DNA of 64,000 nucleotides from Scleroderma bovista (Eukaryota > Basidiomycota > Agaricomycetes > Boletales > Sclerodermataceae). The stretch's first letter is position 1. Every line of letters starts with the position of its first letter. Where the stretch lies: contig JAYMGJ010000206.1 of NCBI GenBank assembly GCA_037178675.1, positions 1 to 64,000 of the forward strand, in the 5' to 3' direction. The position numbers and the translations under genes were made by a program. This document shows positions 1 to 10,465 of this stretch, in pieces. Under the pieces are notes generated by a model. That model searched no databases and was not told the DNA's origin. It saw nothing but the letters and a program-made list of their open reading frames with translations.

Positions 1-645
1 CCATTTTCGTGGCAGTGGCCATGGCGGGTATTTGGTGGTACGTTGCGGTTGCTGCTTTCTGTCTGGATATCAAACCTTTTAATCTTCCTGCTTTCCTCAT
101 GGTATTTAGTACTCTCTTCCTTGTATTCCGCAATAAATGGGCATACCTGTTTAACAACGATCCTGAAGTTGTTTCGCTAGTGGCATCCATCATACCCCTC
201 CTTGCAAACTTCCAGATATTCGATGGAGCGGGTGCCATTGTGTCTGGCGTCCTTAGGGCGAGGGGGATGCAGGGAGTGGGTGCATTATTGAACTTGAGGT
301 ACGTGGATTCCCACTAAGTTTAATGTGAGGACTCAGCGGCGATGCTCGGATGTTTATGGTCTCATTTTCCCTCCGAATACTCTCCTGGACATGTTCTGTT
401 TTTGTAATCCGGATTCGCTTTCGGTTCGCAGTTCGTATTACCTCCTCGGCATCCCCCTTGGACTTGTACTTACTTTCCACTTTGGCTTTGGGCTTGCCGG
501 TCTTTGGATTGGGCTGTTGGCTGCCTTGGCTTCTACTGCAATGATTGGGTCGTTTATTGGGATATTTTGGGCACATTGGGAAATTGAAGTTGAGAAGGCG
601 AGGAGAAGGGTTGGAGGGAAGGAGAGTGAGATGCCAGGATACTAG
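1..645 (+). CDS. MATE-family efflux transporter, 3' part
   Basis: This is the C-terminal part of a multidrug and toxin extrusion (MATE) transporter, a multi-pass membrane antiporter that exports small organic compounds. The 5' part lies outside the window. The first exon carries a hydrophobic helix, then VFRNKWAYLFNNDPEVV and a GAIVSGVLRARG loop, both typical of eukaryotic MATE proteins. An intron at about 299-431 (GTACGT...CGCAG) joins LNL to SSYYLLGIPLGL with the phase kept, and the protein ends in a basic tail at the stop at 643-645. No lesion is seen in the visible part, so it may be functional. Remains of further copies lie at 23711-25440 and 25735-25900. It is convergent with the P450 that ends at 1390. 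Confidence 0.85.
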
Positions 646-1389
646 ATGAGAGTGGTGACGCGCAGGTGAGTAGGTTTGAGGTGATATTGGCGTGAGTAAT
701 GGACATCTTGGACAATTAATGTCCCTTTTTCATGTGCTCTAATAACTCTAACTTATTGTCAAAGCGCATATGGCAAGGTTTAACCAGTAAAGGGAGCCTC
801 CACGAAGAAAATCAACTCCTTGTATTACTGGAGCTTCTCAAATACAAAATTCCTGCTGGCTGCTGTGATTCAGGGCTCAGATATTTCGGGCTCGATCTGT
901 GTTTCATACGCAACGGCCCTGCAACCATCTTCTGTGAGGATCCAGATGTACTTTGCTTGTGTTGCTTTGGGGAACAGCGGCTGTTACAGTGGTGTCCAAG
1001 CCAGCACCATGTGGAACTACACTAAGCCAACTTCCCGGCCATCATCACAGTTAATGCGTAGCAGCCTGGGTCCATTTATAGTCTAATATTCAGAGGGTAC
1101 GCATCGCAGGAATCGTCCAGTGATCGTGCTCTATGGCCCAAGCACAGGAGTGCATATCAGAAACGACGACGACTGGGAAATAAATATATGGCTCTGCATA
1201 CACTACTCTTCCACAGCAGGGGAAAAAAATCCTTGCTAGGACAGTGTTGTAGATGGATATCTAAAGTCAGACTACATTCATTGTATCAGCACAGCAGTAC
1301 ATCGTCGAGAAACATGGATTACAACACTAAAATAGATCCAACAAGATTGTTGGCAGCCCAAGTAGCAGACCAATACACGGGTGATCGAC
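646..1389. other. Intergenic, no recognised gene
   Basis: This stretch lies between the convergent 3' ends of the MATE gene and the P450. An open frame at 820-1086 (+) gives a Ser/Ala/Gly-rich peptide containing VIQGSDISGS and QASTMWNYT, which has the look of a decayed secreted protein. I do not recognise it and cannot separate it from chance. Confidence 0.35.
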
Positions 1390-3541
1390 TCAACAGTAAG
1401 TCTCTTGTTGGACAAGCTCAAGGGCTCTTGTAGACCTTGGCTTGATAGAGCACTTGAATGGCTTTGGATGGCTGGTAGTATGGGTCAGTTCCCAACTCAT
1501 ATAGAGGCACCACCTAAACCGCAGCTCCAGATACATACCTGATAGCATGCGACGAAGGATCAATCTCCGGGGTAATTTCAACTCCATTTTCTATTATCTT
1601 CGTGATATCGAAGACAGCCAACGATGCAACTGCAGATAGCCAGAGAGACTCATCTGCAAGATGTACACCTGAAACAATAGTATCGGTCCGATAAGTGAAA
1701 TCACATGCACATTCGAAGAAAAGGCACTGACCAGGGCAAATGCTACATCCCATACAGCACAGACAGATCACGTCAAGTCCGAGTATTACGAACTTGTGAG
1801 GGTCTCACCGTCGTCCAAACCCAAAAGCGATCGTATGAGGATCGGTCTCCGGATGTTTACTCCCGCACGCAAGGAATCGCTCAGGTCGAAACTCCATAGG
1901 GTCCGAATATACGCGAGGATCATGCAATATGAACCTATCGAGCGATATAATCCCAAATGTGCGCAAGGTGCTGTGATAAGATACCATACCAGACATTAGT
2001 TATCATGGTGGTGCCCTTTGGAATATAATATCCCTCGTGAATGTCGTCTTCCGAGGTACAATGAAGGACTACACCATAAAAAATTAGAAGGCCCTATATA
2101 CATGTCAAATCATGCAGTTAGTAACAGCATTACCTAGAGGGGTGACGGCGTGCCAACGGAGTGTCTCCTTGATGACAGCATCGACGAAAGGGAGAGAGTC
2201 GCGGTCAGTGAATGTTGGGAGGCGATCAGTTCCTATCACGGCATCTATTTCAGTTTGGGCTTTCTTCTGAGCTTCGGGAAAGAGTGTCATTGCTAAGAAG
2301 AATGCATACAGGGCCGAAACAGTCTAATAGAGCAATTGAAATAGGCTAGTTTGAATGAAATGGAACCACTCACTGTGTCGGCACCACCTAGTGTGAATGC
2401 AGAATGGTGAATGACCACAAGAAATGAAAAGGAGAAACATACCTCCATAGAAAGAAGTAGCAGACCATTTGATAGCATGCTCATCCTCCTCGCTCAATGA
2501 AGGGACGTCGAGGAGGACTGATGTAAAGGACTTAGAAGCCACTCCTGCTGCCTAACTGGATGTCACCAAATATTCTGAATCGGTTGAAAGTAACATACCA
2601 TTTGCTCCTTTACCCATTGATGTGGTTGATCGACCATTTCTTGGATTTCTTCTTTCCATTTGCGTGTGGTGCGCTTGAATACAGCGCCAGGAAACCACTC
2701 GGGGATGTACTGGACTATACAATGCTGAGTGTTTGCCATAGTTCCATCATGTGACTGTGACCTACGAACTGGAAGGACATCGACCAGGTATGCACCTGGA
2801 GTGATGGACTGTGCAAATATGTGCATTCCATTCTCTGCAAGCTGTACAAATCGATCATGATCATCTCCCACTTGATATCCATGCGACATGCGCAGGATCA
2901 CGGAACCGACTTCCCTAGAGGGTGTTTCATATTTTCAGCGCAAACCAATTATGTAACCGTCACTGGCCTGACCTGCGAATGTGCATGGCAAGTTGTTCGG
3001 GACGTGCATACACACGTTTCAAGAATTTATGGACTTCCAGTTGCTGAATATCATGGTATGTCTTCAACATTTCACGAGTGCCTATAAAACGGTGAAACTG
3101 TCTACGAGTTTCACGAAAACGGTCGCCATAACGAAGGAGCGGTAAGCTGTATTTGAACCCGATAAGGTTGCCAGCCATATGCAAGACGGGTCTGTCGGAA
3201 TATTTAGAACTCTTTTTGTCCAAGAGTTCTATAGCCACTTTGACAGAATTGAGCACTACGATGTGTCTTCCGATGATCTCTATGTGAGATATGTCCCCTG
3301 AAAGAGTCCACATGTACTAAGTAGAACGCATGTCAAGTTATACTCAACACGCACCATACTGGGCCCAATCGCAAAAAGTAAGCCAAGGCTTGGTATCGGG
3401 CAGGTTGAATATGTTACCGATCAGTGGGAGTGGTCTGGGACCGGGAGGGAAGGGTGCTGGGCGCCGGCCGGAGACCGCCCGGTTGGCAAGCCAGAGGATA
3501 GCACCTGCGAGAGATAAGTAGTAAGCCACCAACAAGAGCAT
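1390..3541 (-). CDS. Cytochrome P450 monooxygenase (complete, multi-exon)
   Basis: This is a microsomal P450 that oxidises a small molecule using electrons from P450 reductase; the substrate is unknown. The start at 3541 opens an N-terminal membrane anchor ([18 protein letters not shown]) followed by the proline hinge [12 protein letters not shown]. Further in are the I-helix motif GGADTT with [18 protein letters not shown], the K-helix ExxR (KETLRW), FRPERF, and a heme loop assembled over two introns as FGFGRRICPG. The final exon ends [11 protein letters not shown], as in fungal CYP64/CYP5144-like enzymes. About eight short introns can be placed with the frame kept, for example 3298-3354, and I see no stop or frameshift. 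The start codon is only 165 bp from the end of the transposon nest at 3707, so its promoter has probably been cut. Confidence 0.88.
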
Positions 3542-3706
3542 ACTGTATTTTCACGAAGAAAGCAAGAGAAAGTGAGTTAGAGAGTTTTTGAGGCAAGCAA
3601 CCTATCTAGCTTATCCAATGGCTATGCCACAGCCTCTATACGGTGCCGAGCCTCATCAAAACCAACGGTTGCCACTCGTCTCCTCCCCCCTACCATAAAT
3701 AATTTA

Positions 3707-4287
3707 CAGTTGCGGACAATCAAACAAGACAAACTTGGTTGTGCTTCAGGGAGAATTTTGTGGGCCAAACTGACCCCAGATTTGGCTTCAGCGGGGTGAA
3801 AAACGTCTAAAAACACACCTCCGAAGTTATTCCCACGATGTTTTTGGCCCGCCAAAATTTTGGGCAGAATGAGTGATATATATATGGCCACCATTGATTA
3901 GAAAATGGCACAGTGTGCCACAGGAGTTACTGGTATGTGGTAGTCCCACATAGCACATGTACAGACCACTAGGTAGGATGTGACATAGCAATATAATCTG
4001 CAGTCCACAACCATAGTAATACTGGGGTGTTCACACAGGTATAGGGGTCACAACAGTGGGTTCAACAACCCAGACTGTCTATGTACAAAAAGTAATGTAG
4101 TATCTACTGCATTGTTGTGATACCCCTGATCCACTGTGGCCAGGTTGTTGTTGTCATCATCACAAATTACAATGCACACGCATTGGCCATGATTGTCATC
4201 ACACTGGCCCTGTGTCCTCTCGCCGCCATTGTGCCACCATGGCGCGTCCGTGTGTGTCACATCATTGGTGTTGTTGTTGTTGTGCTA
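3707..4287. repeat. Left arm of the outer TIR element, non-coding
   Basis: AT-rich sequence just inside the inverted repeat gives way to a degenerate GTTGTTGTC/GCCATTGTG-type repeat at about 4130-4285. The same kind of repeat resumes at 22312 beyond the inner transposon, which supports a single original sequence split by the inner insertion. No gene is seen. Confidence 0.55.
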
Positions 4288-4438
4288 CAGTCGGACCCCT
4301 CATAACCCATACCCTTCGGGAGATACCCTAGAATATGGGTTATCAGGGGTTATGGGGTTGGGGAGGTGACCTCTATTACGTAATAGTTGGAGGGTTACTG
4401 CTTCACCTTGAATGTTCCGAACTTCCAACGAGTTGCCA

Positions 4439-5062
4439 TTATAAAATATGTACTGTAGGAATGTGTACTGTAGCGAAAGGTCTAGGAAAAGGTTTGGTTT
4501 GGTTTTGAAGTAAAGTAATCAAACGACTGGAGACCATGGACTTGAATTCTGCTGTATGCAACAGGCACCGAAATGAACCCAAATTCTTCTCTAATGTTCG
4601 TGCCAGTGGATCATCCATATCTTCAACATACTTTGTGATAACCAGTGTGGCTTCAAGAGCCTCGCGACGTGTTGGAGGGGGGTTGACTGGACCATCTTCA
4701 ATGGAGTCATCATTAGTCATCAAGTTACCATGCTGTGCCTCCATCACCGCATGGTAAATTTCTTTGTCTGATGTCTCATCCATCGTGCTTGACTCTGCAA
4801 CTGGGTTTAGCAGATCCTTCAAACTCATCCTGTTTGAGACCTGGAGCACTCCCCTTTGTTGTAGTCCATCTAGTGCAACTGTCACCTCCATCTCAGTGTC
4901 CGCAACAGGGTTCAGCAAGTCTGAAGTGGCGAGAAGCAATGATATGGAAACGAGTGGCAGTGGAACAGTGGGAACAATGTCCGGTAAAATGCCAGACTTT
5001 TTCCAGCATTGTCTGATCGTCCTTGCATCTACTTCCTTCCAGGCCTCGTCAGCAAGCTGCAT
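4439..5062 (-). pseudogene. DDE transposase, C-terminal part (cut by Copia insertion)
   Basis: This is the C-terminal tail of the Tigger/pogo transposase whose N-terminal and catalytic parts lie at 20500-22040. It opens with LADEAWKEVDARTIRQCWKK, the segment that usually follows the DDE domain in this family, then continues as a long acidic Ser/Thr-rich tail to the stop at 4439. The 5' break coincides exactly with the Copia LTR start at 5063. The tail repeats a short phrase (DLLNPVA) twice. No stop interrupts it, so the Copia insertion is the only visible lesion on this side. Confidence 0.85.
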
Positions 5063-5355
5063 TGTTGAAAGACCTACTTCGTCACTACCATTCTCTAGGC
5101 TTACTGTTAGTTTCCTTATTTGTGTGACAAGTATCCTTACATAAGCACGGAGGATTTTTCATCCACTTGAGGACTCTTTTCACCTCAGTGTTCCACACCA
5201 GACACTGAGGTAAGACATCTAGTCACACTTTCATTTACTTAGTACTAACTTACTTAGTTTGCCTCTGAGCTAGGTCAGTTATATATCTAGTGTTCCACAC
5301 CAGACACTGAGTTTGCCTCTGAGCTAGTTCCCTGTGCACGAGCCATCTAATAAAA
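5063..5355 (+). repeat. Copia 5' LTR
   Basis: The LTR is 293 bp and its partner is at 20207-20499. I count seven differences. Five are C/T or G/A changes at CpG sites, one is a transversion, and one is a T/C near the end. It contains two direct copies of a short motif ending TTCCACACCAGACACTGAG. Confidence 0.88.
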
Positions 5356-5372
5356 GGTTATGAGCCCTGTTG
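5356..5372 (+). other. Primer binding site, initiator Met-tRNA anticodon-half type
   Basis: GGTTATGAGCCCTG starts immediately after the LTR. It is complementary to GGGCTCATAACC, the CAU anticodon stem-loop of eukaryotic initiator tRNA-Met. Copia-class elements prime from such an internal tRNA half-molecule rather than from the 3' end. This is from the sequence plus family knowledge; the host tRNA was not available for comparison. Confidence 0.65.
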
Positions 5373-5437
5373 GCCTACAAAACTAGACAAGCAACAATAC
5401 TACTCATGCTATCAAGACTACTACTCCTACTCACAAG

Positions 5438-6526
5438 ATGTCTGCTCCACCCTCTGCTTCGACGGCCGGAAAAATGAAAGCTTCAACTGTAGCCTCGACG
5501 GCATCAGTCAAGTCCGCCGGTACAAGTCGTCTATACGATGTACCATCACTCGAAGATGACGGAACAAATTACCAGATGTGGAAATTTCGTGTCTGCATGG
5601 TCTTAGGTGTTAGAGGTCTATGGAAAGTCGTCACTGGAGACGAAGCCCAACCGGACGAAGTAACTCATCCAGTCGAACACAAAGATTGGCTCTCGAGAGA
5701 CCGAGAAGCCCTCGCACAGATAACTCTTACTTTAAAGGATGAACCCCTTAGTGGGGTACTGTACACGACAACGTCTGCAGATGCCTGGAAAAAGCTGAGT
5801 GAGCGCTACAAGGGGAAAGGAAAACAATCTATTGCCTACCTTATAAGCAAGCTCTTCCGAAATACGCTCTCGGACGACGAATCTATGGAAACACAGTTGA
5901 ATTCCATGCGGCAGAAGGCCAACGTGCTGAAAACGCTCGGCCAACTGCTCGAAGACTCTCTCGTCGCGATCACCATGGTAATCTCGCTCCCACCTACCTA
6001 TTCTACTCTTCGGACCATTTTAATGGCCGCCGATGACAAACTCACGACAGATGCTGTCATCAGCCAAGTCCTAATTGAGGAAAAGTCGAGGAAGATAGCC
6101 TCGACTCATTCGGCTCTCGCCGTGAAGACGACGGGACGATCTAAACAGAAAGGAAAGGGAAAAGTTAGTAAAGAGGAAAAAGGAAAAAAGTTGTGCACTT
6201 ACTGCTCGAAGAGCAGTCATACCGAGGACGAGTGTTGGGCGAAGAAAGCTGCCAAACGCTCGGAGAAAGATGATACGTTGAAGGAGCAAGCTGATGAAAA
6301 GGAGTTAGCGGCTCGCGTCGCGAAAACGGGATCAACCCACTTACCACCGCTCTGTCTATTCTTGGCACGACAGACCGGCATCCCTGTTCAAAGGGACCGT
6401 GTCGTCGACTCCACTGCGTCCGCACACACTATGTGCCGTGAACGTGATCTATTCGACTCGCATCGCCCACTGCGGCCTCCCCACCTCACTACTCCTGGTA
6501 ATGGCAAAACCATCCCCACGATATGA
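5438..6526 (+). CDS. Copia gag polyprotein with truncated protease
   Basis: This 362-residue ORF is the structural gag of the Copia element. The N-terminal half has the UBN2/gag core (DGTNYQMWKFRVCMVLGVRG, DAWKKLSERYKGKG, and LPPTYSTLRTIL near residue 190). A lysine-rich stretch leads into a CCHC zinc knuckle, CTYCSKSSHTEDEC, with the CX2CX4HX4C spacing. Close to the C-terminus VDSTASAHTMC matches the aspartic-protease start of Copia pol, but with Thr in place of the usual Gly. The reading frame stops 35 residues later, so no active protease, integrase or RT follows. Such a protein could act in trans with an autonomous relative. Confidence 0.85.
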   Translation: MSAPPSASTAGKMKASTVASTASVKSAGTSRLYDVPSLEDDGTNYQMWKFRVCMVLGVRGLWKVVTGDEAQPDEVTHPVEHKDWLSRDREALAQITLTLKDEPLSGVLYTTTSADAWKKLSERYKGKGKQSIAYLISKLFRNTLSDDESMETQLNSMRQKANVLKTLGQLLEDSLVAITMVISLPPTYSTLRTILMAADDKLTTDAVISQVLIEEKSRKIASTHSALAVKTTGRSKQKGKGKVSKEEKGKKLCTYCSKSSHTEDECWAKKAAKRSEKDDTLKEQADEKELAARVAKTGSTHLPPLCLFLARQTGIPVQRDRVVDSTASAHTMCRERDLFDSHRPLRPPHLTTPGNGKTIPTI

Positions 6527-6942
6527 ATGGGAGACAGCCTGGATTGGGCAATGATACCCTCAATCGCCGGTGACAGGATGCCATGCGAAACGTTCACTAA
6601 AAATGGACTACCAGTCAGAAAGCTCGAGCGTGGAGCACCAGGGGACATATCAAATGTCAACCGCCCTGGAGATGACTCCAGAACGCCCAGCCGAAGGCCT
6701 GCAATGGCAAGCTCAAACAGCCCCAGCCAAATGGTCCAACCGCAATTAAACAAGCCAAAATCGAACGGATTCGATGGCAAGAGCCGAAGGCTCGCAATAG
6801 CGAGCACAAACAGCCTCAGCCACGTCACCATCGATGAAACAAACCCGAACACTGCAGAAACGGAGGGGTTAGCATGCAGGATAGGCCTACAACCCATCCA
6901 AACTCGCTCGGACTCACCTAGAGGACTGAGTGCGCCAACGAG

Positions 6943-7542
6943 CGCCGTGGAGGGCTCTGATGAGCTCACCACTTGAGTACCTGCCTGGAAACGCCAACAG
7001 GACACTGTAAACGGGACAGTCGATGCATCCATTCAGTCTGATCGAAGGAGATTGCGCCAGCAAGGCGGCTTGACCCCCAAATTCGAATTTGGAGGTGAGA
7101 TGATGAAAACGGACATTAGAAAGGACGAAAAGTGGACAGATGACGAGGGACATACCTACCAAAGGGCCCCGAATCGACCGCTCGAGCCGCTGACTCGAAA
7201 CACGCCTCCTACAGGCAAAATGGACGGCTGGAGGGTGCCAATGAGCACTGAGGGCTCTGATGGGCCTACCACCCAAGCTCCCGTGCTGAAACAGCAAGAG
7301 GACACTGTAAACGAGTTAGCAAAGCCATCCGATCGATCCGATCGAGACGGATCGCGCCATCAAGGCGACTTGACCCCCAAACTCGAGTTTGGAGGCGAGA
7401 TGATCAAATTGGAGGTTAGAAGGGACGGGAAACGGACGGACGGAGACGGACATACCTGCCAAAGGGTCCCGAGTCACCCGCTCGACCCACTGACTCGAAA
7501 CATGCTTCCCACAGGTGAAACAGATGACTTGAGGGCGCCAGA
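6943..7542 (+). repeat. Two tandem copies of a 300-bp unit, each with a perfect 16-bp palindrome
   Basis: The second copy follows the first at an offset of exactly 300 bp; GAGGGCTCTGATG occurs at about 6950 and 7250. Each copy contains a perfect palindrome, CCAAATTCGAATTTGG at 7077-7092 and CCAAACTCGAGTTTGG at 7377-7392. The copies differ at two symmetric positions that preserve the palindrome. A shorter direct repeat lies upstream at about 6690-6730 and 6787-6823. The sequence is internal to the Copia element and probably non-coding. Confidence 0.75.
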
Positions 7543-7643
7543 TTGCAGGCAAGGCGGATACCTGCATGGGAATGACCTGGTAACCTGTCAAAACGGACGT
7601 CAAAGGGCTGTAAAGGAAGGAAAAGGTCAGCTAAGTGCAAACA

Positions 7644-8276
7644 TGTCAAGTCCGGGTCTACTCCGGTAGGGGGTCCGGTCAAGTCCGGACGAAAGCGGAC
7701 GAGAGGGGAGGTCAGAGGTTTGGGCAGAGGTTAGCCTGGGCCGGAGTTGCGACCGTTTGGATTCAACGACAAGGACGGCGAGCGTTGATCCCTTGCGTAG
7801 GTTCCGGTCAGACGGAGATAGAGACGGAGACAGACAGAGGATCAGGAGTAGTGACTTAGATGATTTCAGACTGAGGAGTACAGGATAAACTACAGAGTAC
7901 TTATACTAAGTAAGAACTAGGGTCGAGTATATATGGTGACAAGTAAACAGCCTGAAAGACAGACAAGGGACAACCGGAGAAAGTACTAGGTCAGGTCCGA
8001 TGAAAATAAAGTCAGGTCTGGGTAAAATAAATCAGGTCCGGTGAAAATGCTACAAGGTATAGGATATATCGAGTTCACGGAGAACTCACGTCAAGGCAGG
8101 GTAAACAGCGAGGTGTGGTAACGAGCGAATAGAGGATAGTCCAAGGGTCGTACTTAACGGAGGCATATCTGTGCAAGCGTGACCGGAGTAAGTGTTGAGC
8201 GACCGGAGTTGAGCTGTGGAGCTGCGACGCGACCGGAGTGACCGGATAAGGCCCGGAGTTGGGCATGGTCGTAACA
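7644..8276 (-). repeat. Gypsy 3' LTR (left copy)
   Basis: The 633-bp LTR differs from its partner at 19109-19741 by 14 single-base transitions by my alignment, with no indel. Thirteen of these fit decay of a CpG to TpG or CpA. The antisense gene at 8442 starts just beyond it, so this LTR may supply that gene's upstream region. Confidence 0.92.
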
Positions 8277-8292
8277 GTATCCCCCTTTTAGG
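8277..8292 (-). other. Gypsy polypurine tract
   Basis: On the minus strand the sequence just before the 3' LTR reads TAAAAGGGGGATAC, a purine run that fits the plus-strand DNA priming site of an LTR retrotransposon. It confirms that the element points to the left. Confidence 0.7.
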
Positions 8293-8441
8293 GGCCGAAC
8301 CCATGAGGCCCCAATGAGGCTGTCGTGTGGTCGCCTAGAACAATGCGGAGTCCAGAGTGATTGTCTGAGTACGAAATTTGGATCTATAAAGATCAAACCG
8401 GTTTCGCTTGTTACCCCCAGTTTTCTTTCCGTGATCCTAAC

Positions 8442-9502
8442 ATGTCGGCCACTGCTAAGTCCACCAGCCCCGTTGCCCCCGTTGCCACCGAGTCCAGGGA
8501 TTGGACGAAGGCCTCAACACCGGAATTACAGTCTGGTAGCGAGGACGAATCCGAAGTTCTCGACGCCAAAGTGAAGGAGCACCGTCATCACAAGCAAGTG
8601 AAGAGGGAGGAGAGGCAATGTAGGGAGGAGGTGGAGAGGCGAGCGCGCGAAGAGGCGGAGGCAAGGGCTCGCGAAGAGGCAGAGCGTGCCAAGGCGGAGG
8701 CAGAGCAGAAAGCGAGAGAGCAGGCGGAGAAGGACAGGGCGGAGGTGCAGCGGAGGGCTGCAGAGGTTGCAGCAAGGCAGAGAGCGATGGCGCAAGAGGC
8801 GTCGAAGAAGAGAGCGAGGGAAGAGCCGGAGGCGGGTCCGAGTGGAGACCGGAGCGACAATGTCCGGTAAGTATTTTTTTCTCTTTTAATTTTATTCCCT
8901 TGTTACTTTATTAATTTTTTGGCAGGTGCATTCGCTGTGCGAAGCACAAGGCCAAGTGTGAACGAGACCCGGAAAAACCCAAGCAGCGCGCGTGCATGAA
9001 ATGCGCAGGGCTCAAGGAGCAGTGTGAGTGGCCAGAGGCGGGTGGTCCGGGTCCGGTAGGGGATAAGGGGAAGGGCAAAGCGAAGGAGAAGGAGGTGGCG
9101 ATGTCACCGCGAGGAGGCGAGAAGCGCAAGAAGAAGAAGACGGCGGCGAAGGTTGCCGACGACGACGACATCGTCGAAGTACTGGGGCCATCTGGGAAAC
9201 GGTCCGGGTTTGACCCTGGGCCATTCCTGGAACGACTGGACCGGTTGACCGGGGCCGTCGAGGAGATGACCGGGCAGATGCGCCGGGTCGCAGACGCCAC
9301 TCGCTCGGTGGCGAGGGGAAACGAGCGGCTGACGGCCAGCCTCGAGACTTTTCTCGAGGAGTGTCGTTTCTTTACGGCGCCCTGGGACGAGGACGAGGAG
9401 TCGGAGGACAGCGAGGCGGAGGTCGACCCGGAGGAGGTCGAACAAGAAGTCCAGGGGCTCCATGAGGAGCAGGAGAACCCTGGCAGCGGTGTGCCGGAGT
9501 AG
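8442..9502 (+). CDS. Antisense accessory gene of the Gypsy element: Zn(II)2Cys6 coiled-coil protein
   Basis: This is a two-exon gene of 333 codons read against gag-pol, lying between the chromodomain and the 3' LTR. I chose the ATG at 8442 (MSATAKSTS); an in-frame ATG at 8361 is possible. The 59-bp intron (8867-8925, GTAAGT...GGCAG) lies directly before the metal site. Residues about 50-130 form an Arg/Glu/Ala-rich coiled coil. From about residue 143 six cysteines follow CX2CX6CX11CX2CX6C, starting CIRCAKHKAKC, which fits the fungal Gal4-type binuclear zinc cluster. A lysine-rich stretch, a second predicted coiled coil (LERLDRLTGAVEEMTGQM) and an acidic tail follow. Inference: an element-encoded DNA-binding or regulatory protein. 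The role is unknown; a nucleocapsid-like function is an alternative. Confidence 0.75.
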
Positions 9503-9674
9503 GTGGTCCGGTCCAGACTCCTTGTAAATAGAAAATGTAATTTAGTTTTACTTTTTTTGTTTATAAAGAAAAGTGGCTGGATTTGAGAGTGAGTGATATT
9601 ACAGAGACAGAGTGAAACGGATAGGGGAAACAGATAAAAGAAACGGATAAGAGAAACAGAGAGCGAGAGTATTA

Positions 9675-10465
9675 TTACATAGACGCGAGTGGTCCGGGTT
9701 TGTCCGGGTACCAGACATGGTAGTCTTCGAGTAATTCCGTAGCGTTGCCTAGCTCAGTGGCGAGTAGCCAAGAGGTTTCTTCGTCAGTTCCTTCATAACT
9801 GGACCAACATACCAAGTACAGCAGTTTGCACGATTTTCGTCGACGGTCAACCTTGGAGTCGAGGATCTCAGAGATCTCAAACTCCAGTTCACCATCTACC
9901 TCGACTGGTGGCGGAGGAGGCTGTATCCGGTCCGGTATAGTGTTGGGTATGGCCGGTTCGAGTTGGGAGACGTGGAAGACGGGATGGACGGTGCGCATGG
10001 AATCTGGAAGACGTAGCATAAAAGAGAGAGAGCCTACTTGTGCTATGATAGTGTAGGGCCCAAGATTCTTTTCTGATAGCTTTTTGAATGGTCGAGTAGA
10101 CCGGAAGTACTTGGCTTTCACGTATACTTGATTGCCTACTTTGAAGTCCGGTGCCGGAGTACGTTTGGCATCAGCCGGACCTTGGTAGCGAAGTTGCGCA
10201 TTGGCCATTTCTTCTCGAAGGTATTGGTGCAGCGACTCAAGGTCGACTGCGTAGTCACGAGCCCGAGCTGAAGTCATGTCGCGTTCTGGGTAGACAGAGA
10301 TGTTAGGGTGGTAGCCCTTGTTAGCAAAGAACGGAGAGACTCCGGTGGTAGCACTTGGTGCATTGTTGTATGCGAACTCCGCCAGTGGGAGTAAGTCCGC
10401 CCAGTTGTCCTGCTGGTAGTTGCAGTAGATGCGGAGGTACTGTTCCAGTGTCTGGTTAGACCGCT
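9675..10465 (-). CDS. Gypsy pol, integrase C-terminus and chromodomain (part 3)
   Basis: This is the last part of the Gypsy pol. Read from 10465 it begins with SNQTLEQYLR, which follows the integrase DGQTER motif. It continues through the ADLLPLAEFAYNN segment and the GPYTI.../HPVFHVSQL region of the integrase C-terminal domain. It ends in a chromodomain-like segment: FEISEILDSKVDRR, LYLVCWSSYEGTDEETSW, then ATELLEDYH. Chromodomains direct insertion of this class to heterochromatin. The frame is open to the stop at 9675; the only lesion is the insertion at 10466. Confidence 0.92.

Noticed and set aside
3622..3894. A 90-codon open frame on the minus strand across the left end of the outer element.
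   Set aside because: It spans the inverted repeat and its flank and has no family features.
6388..7032. A 214-codon open frame on the minus strand in the Copia internal region.
   Set aside because: It overlaps gag on the other strand and the internal repeats, and has no recognisable motif.
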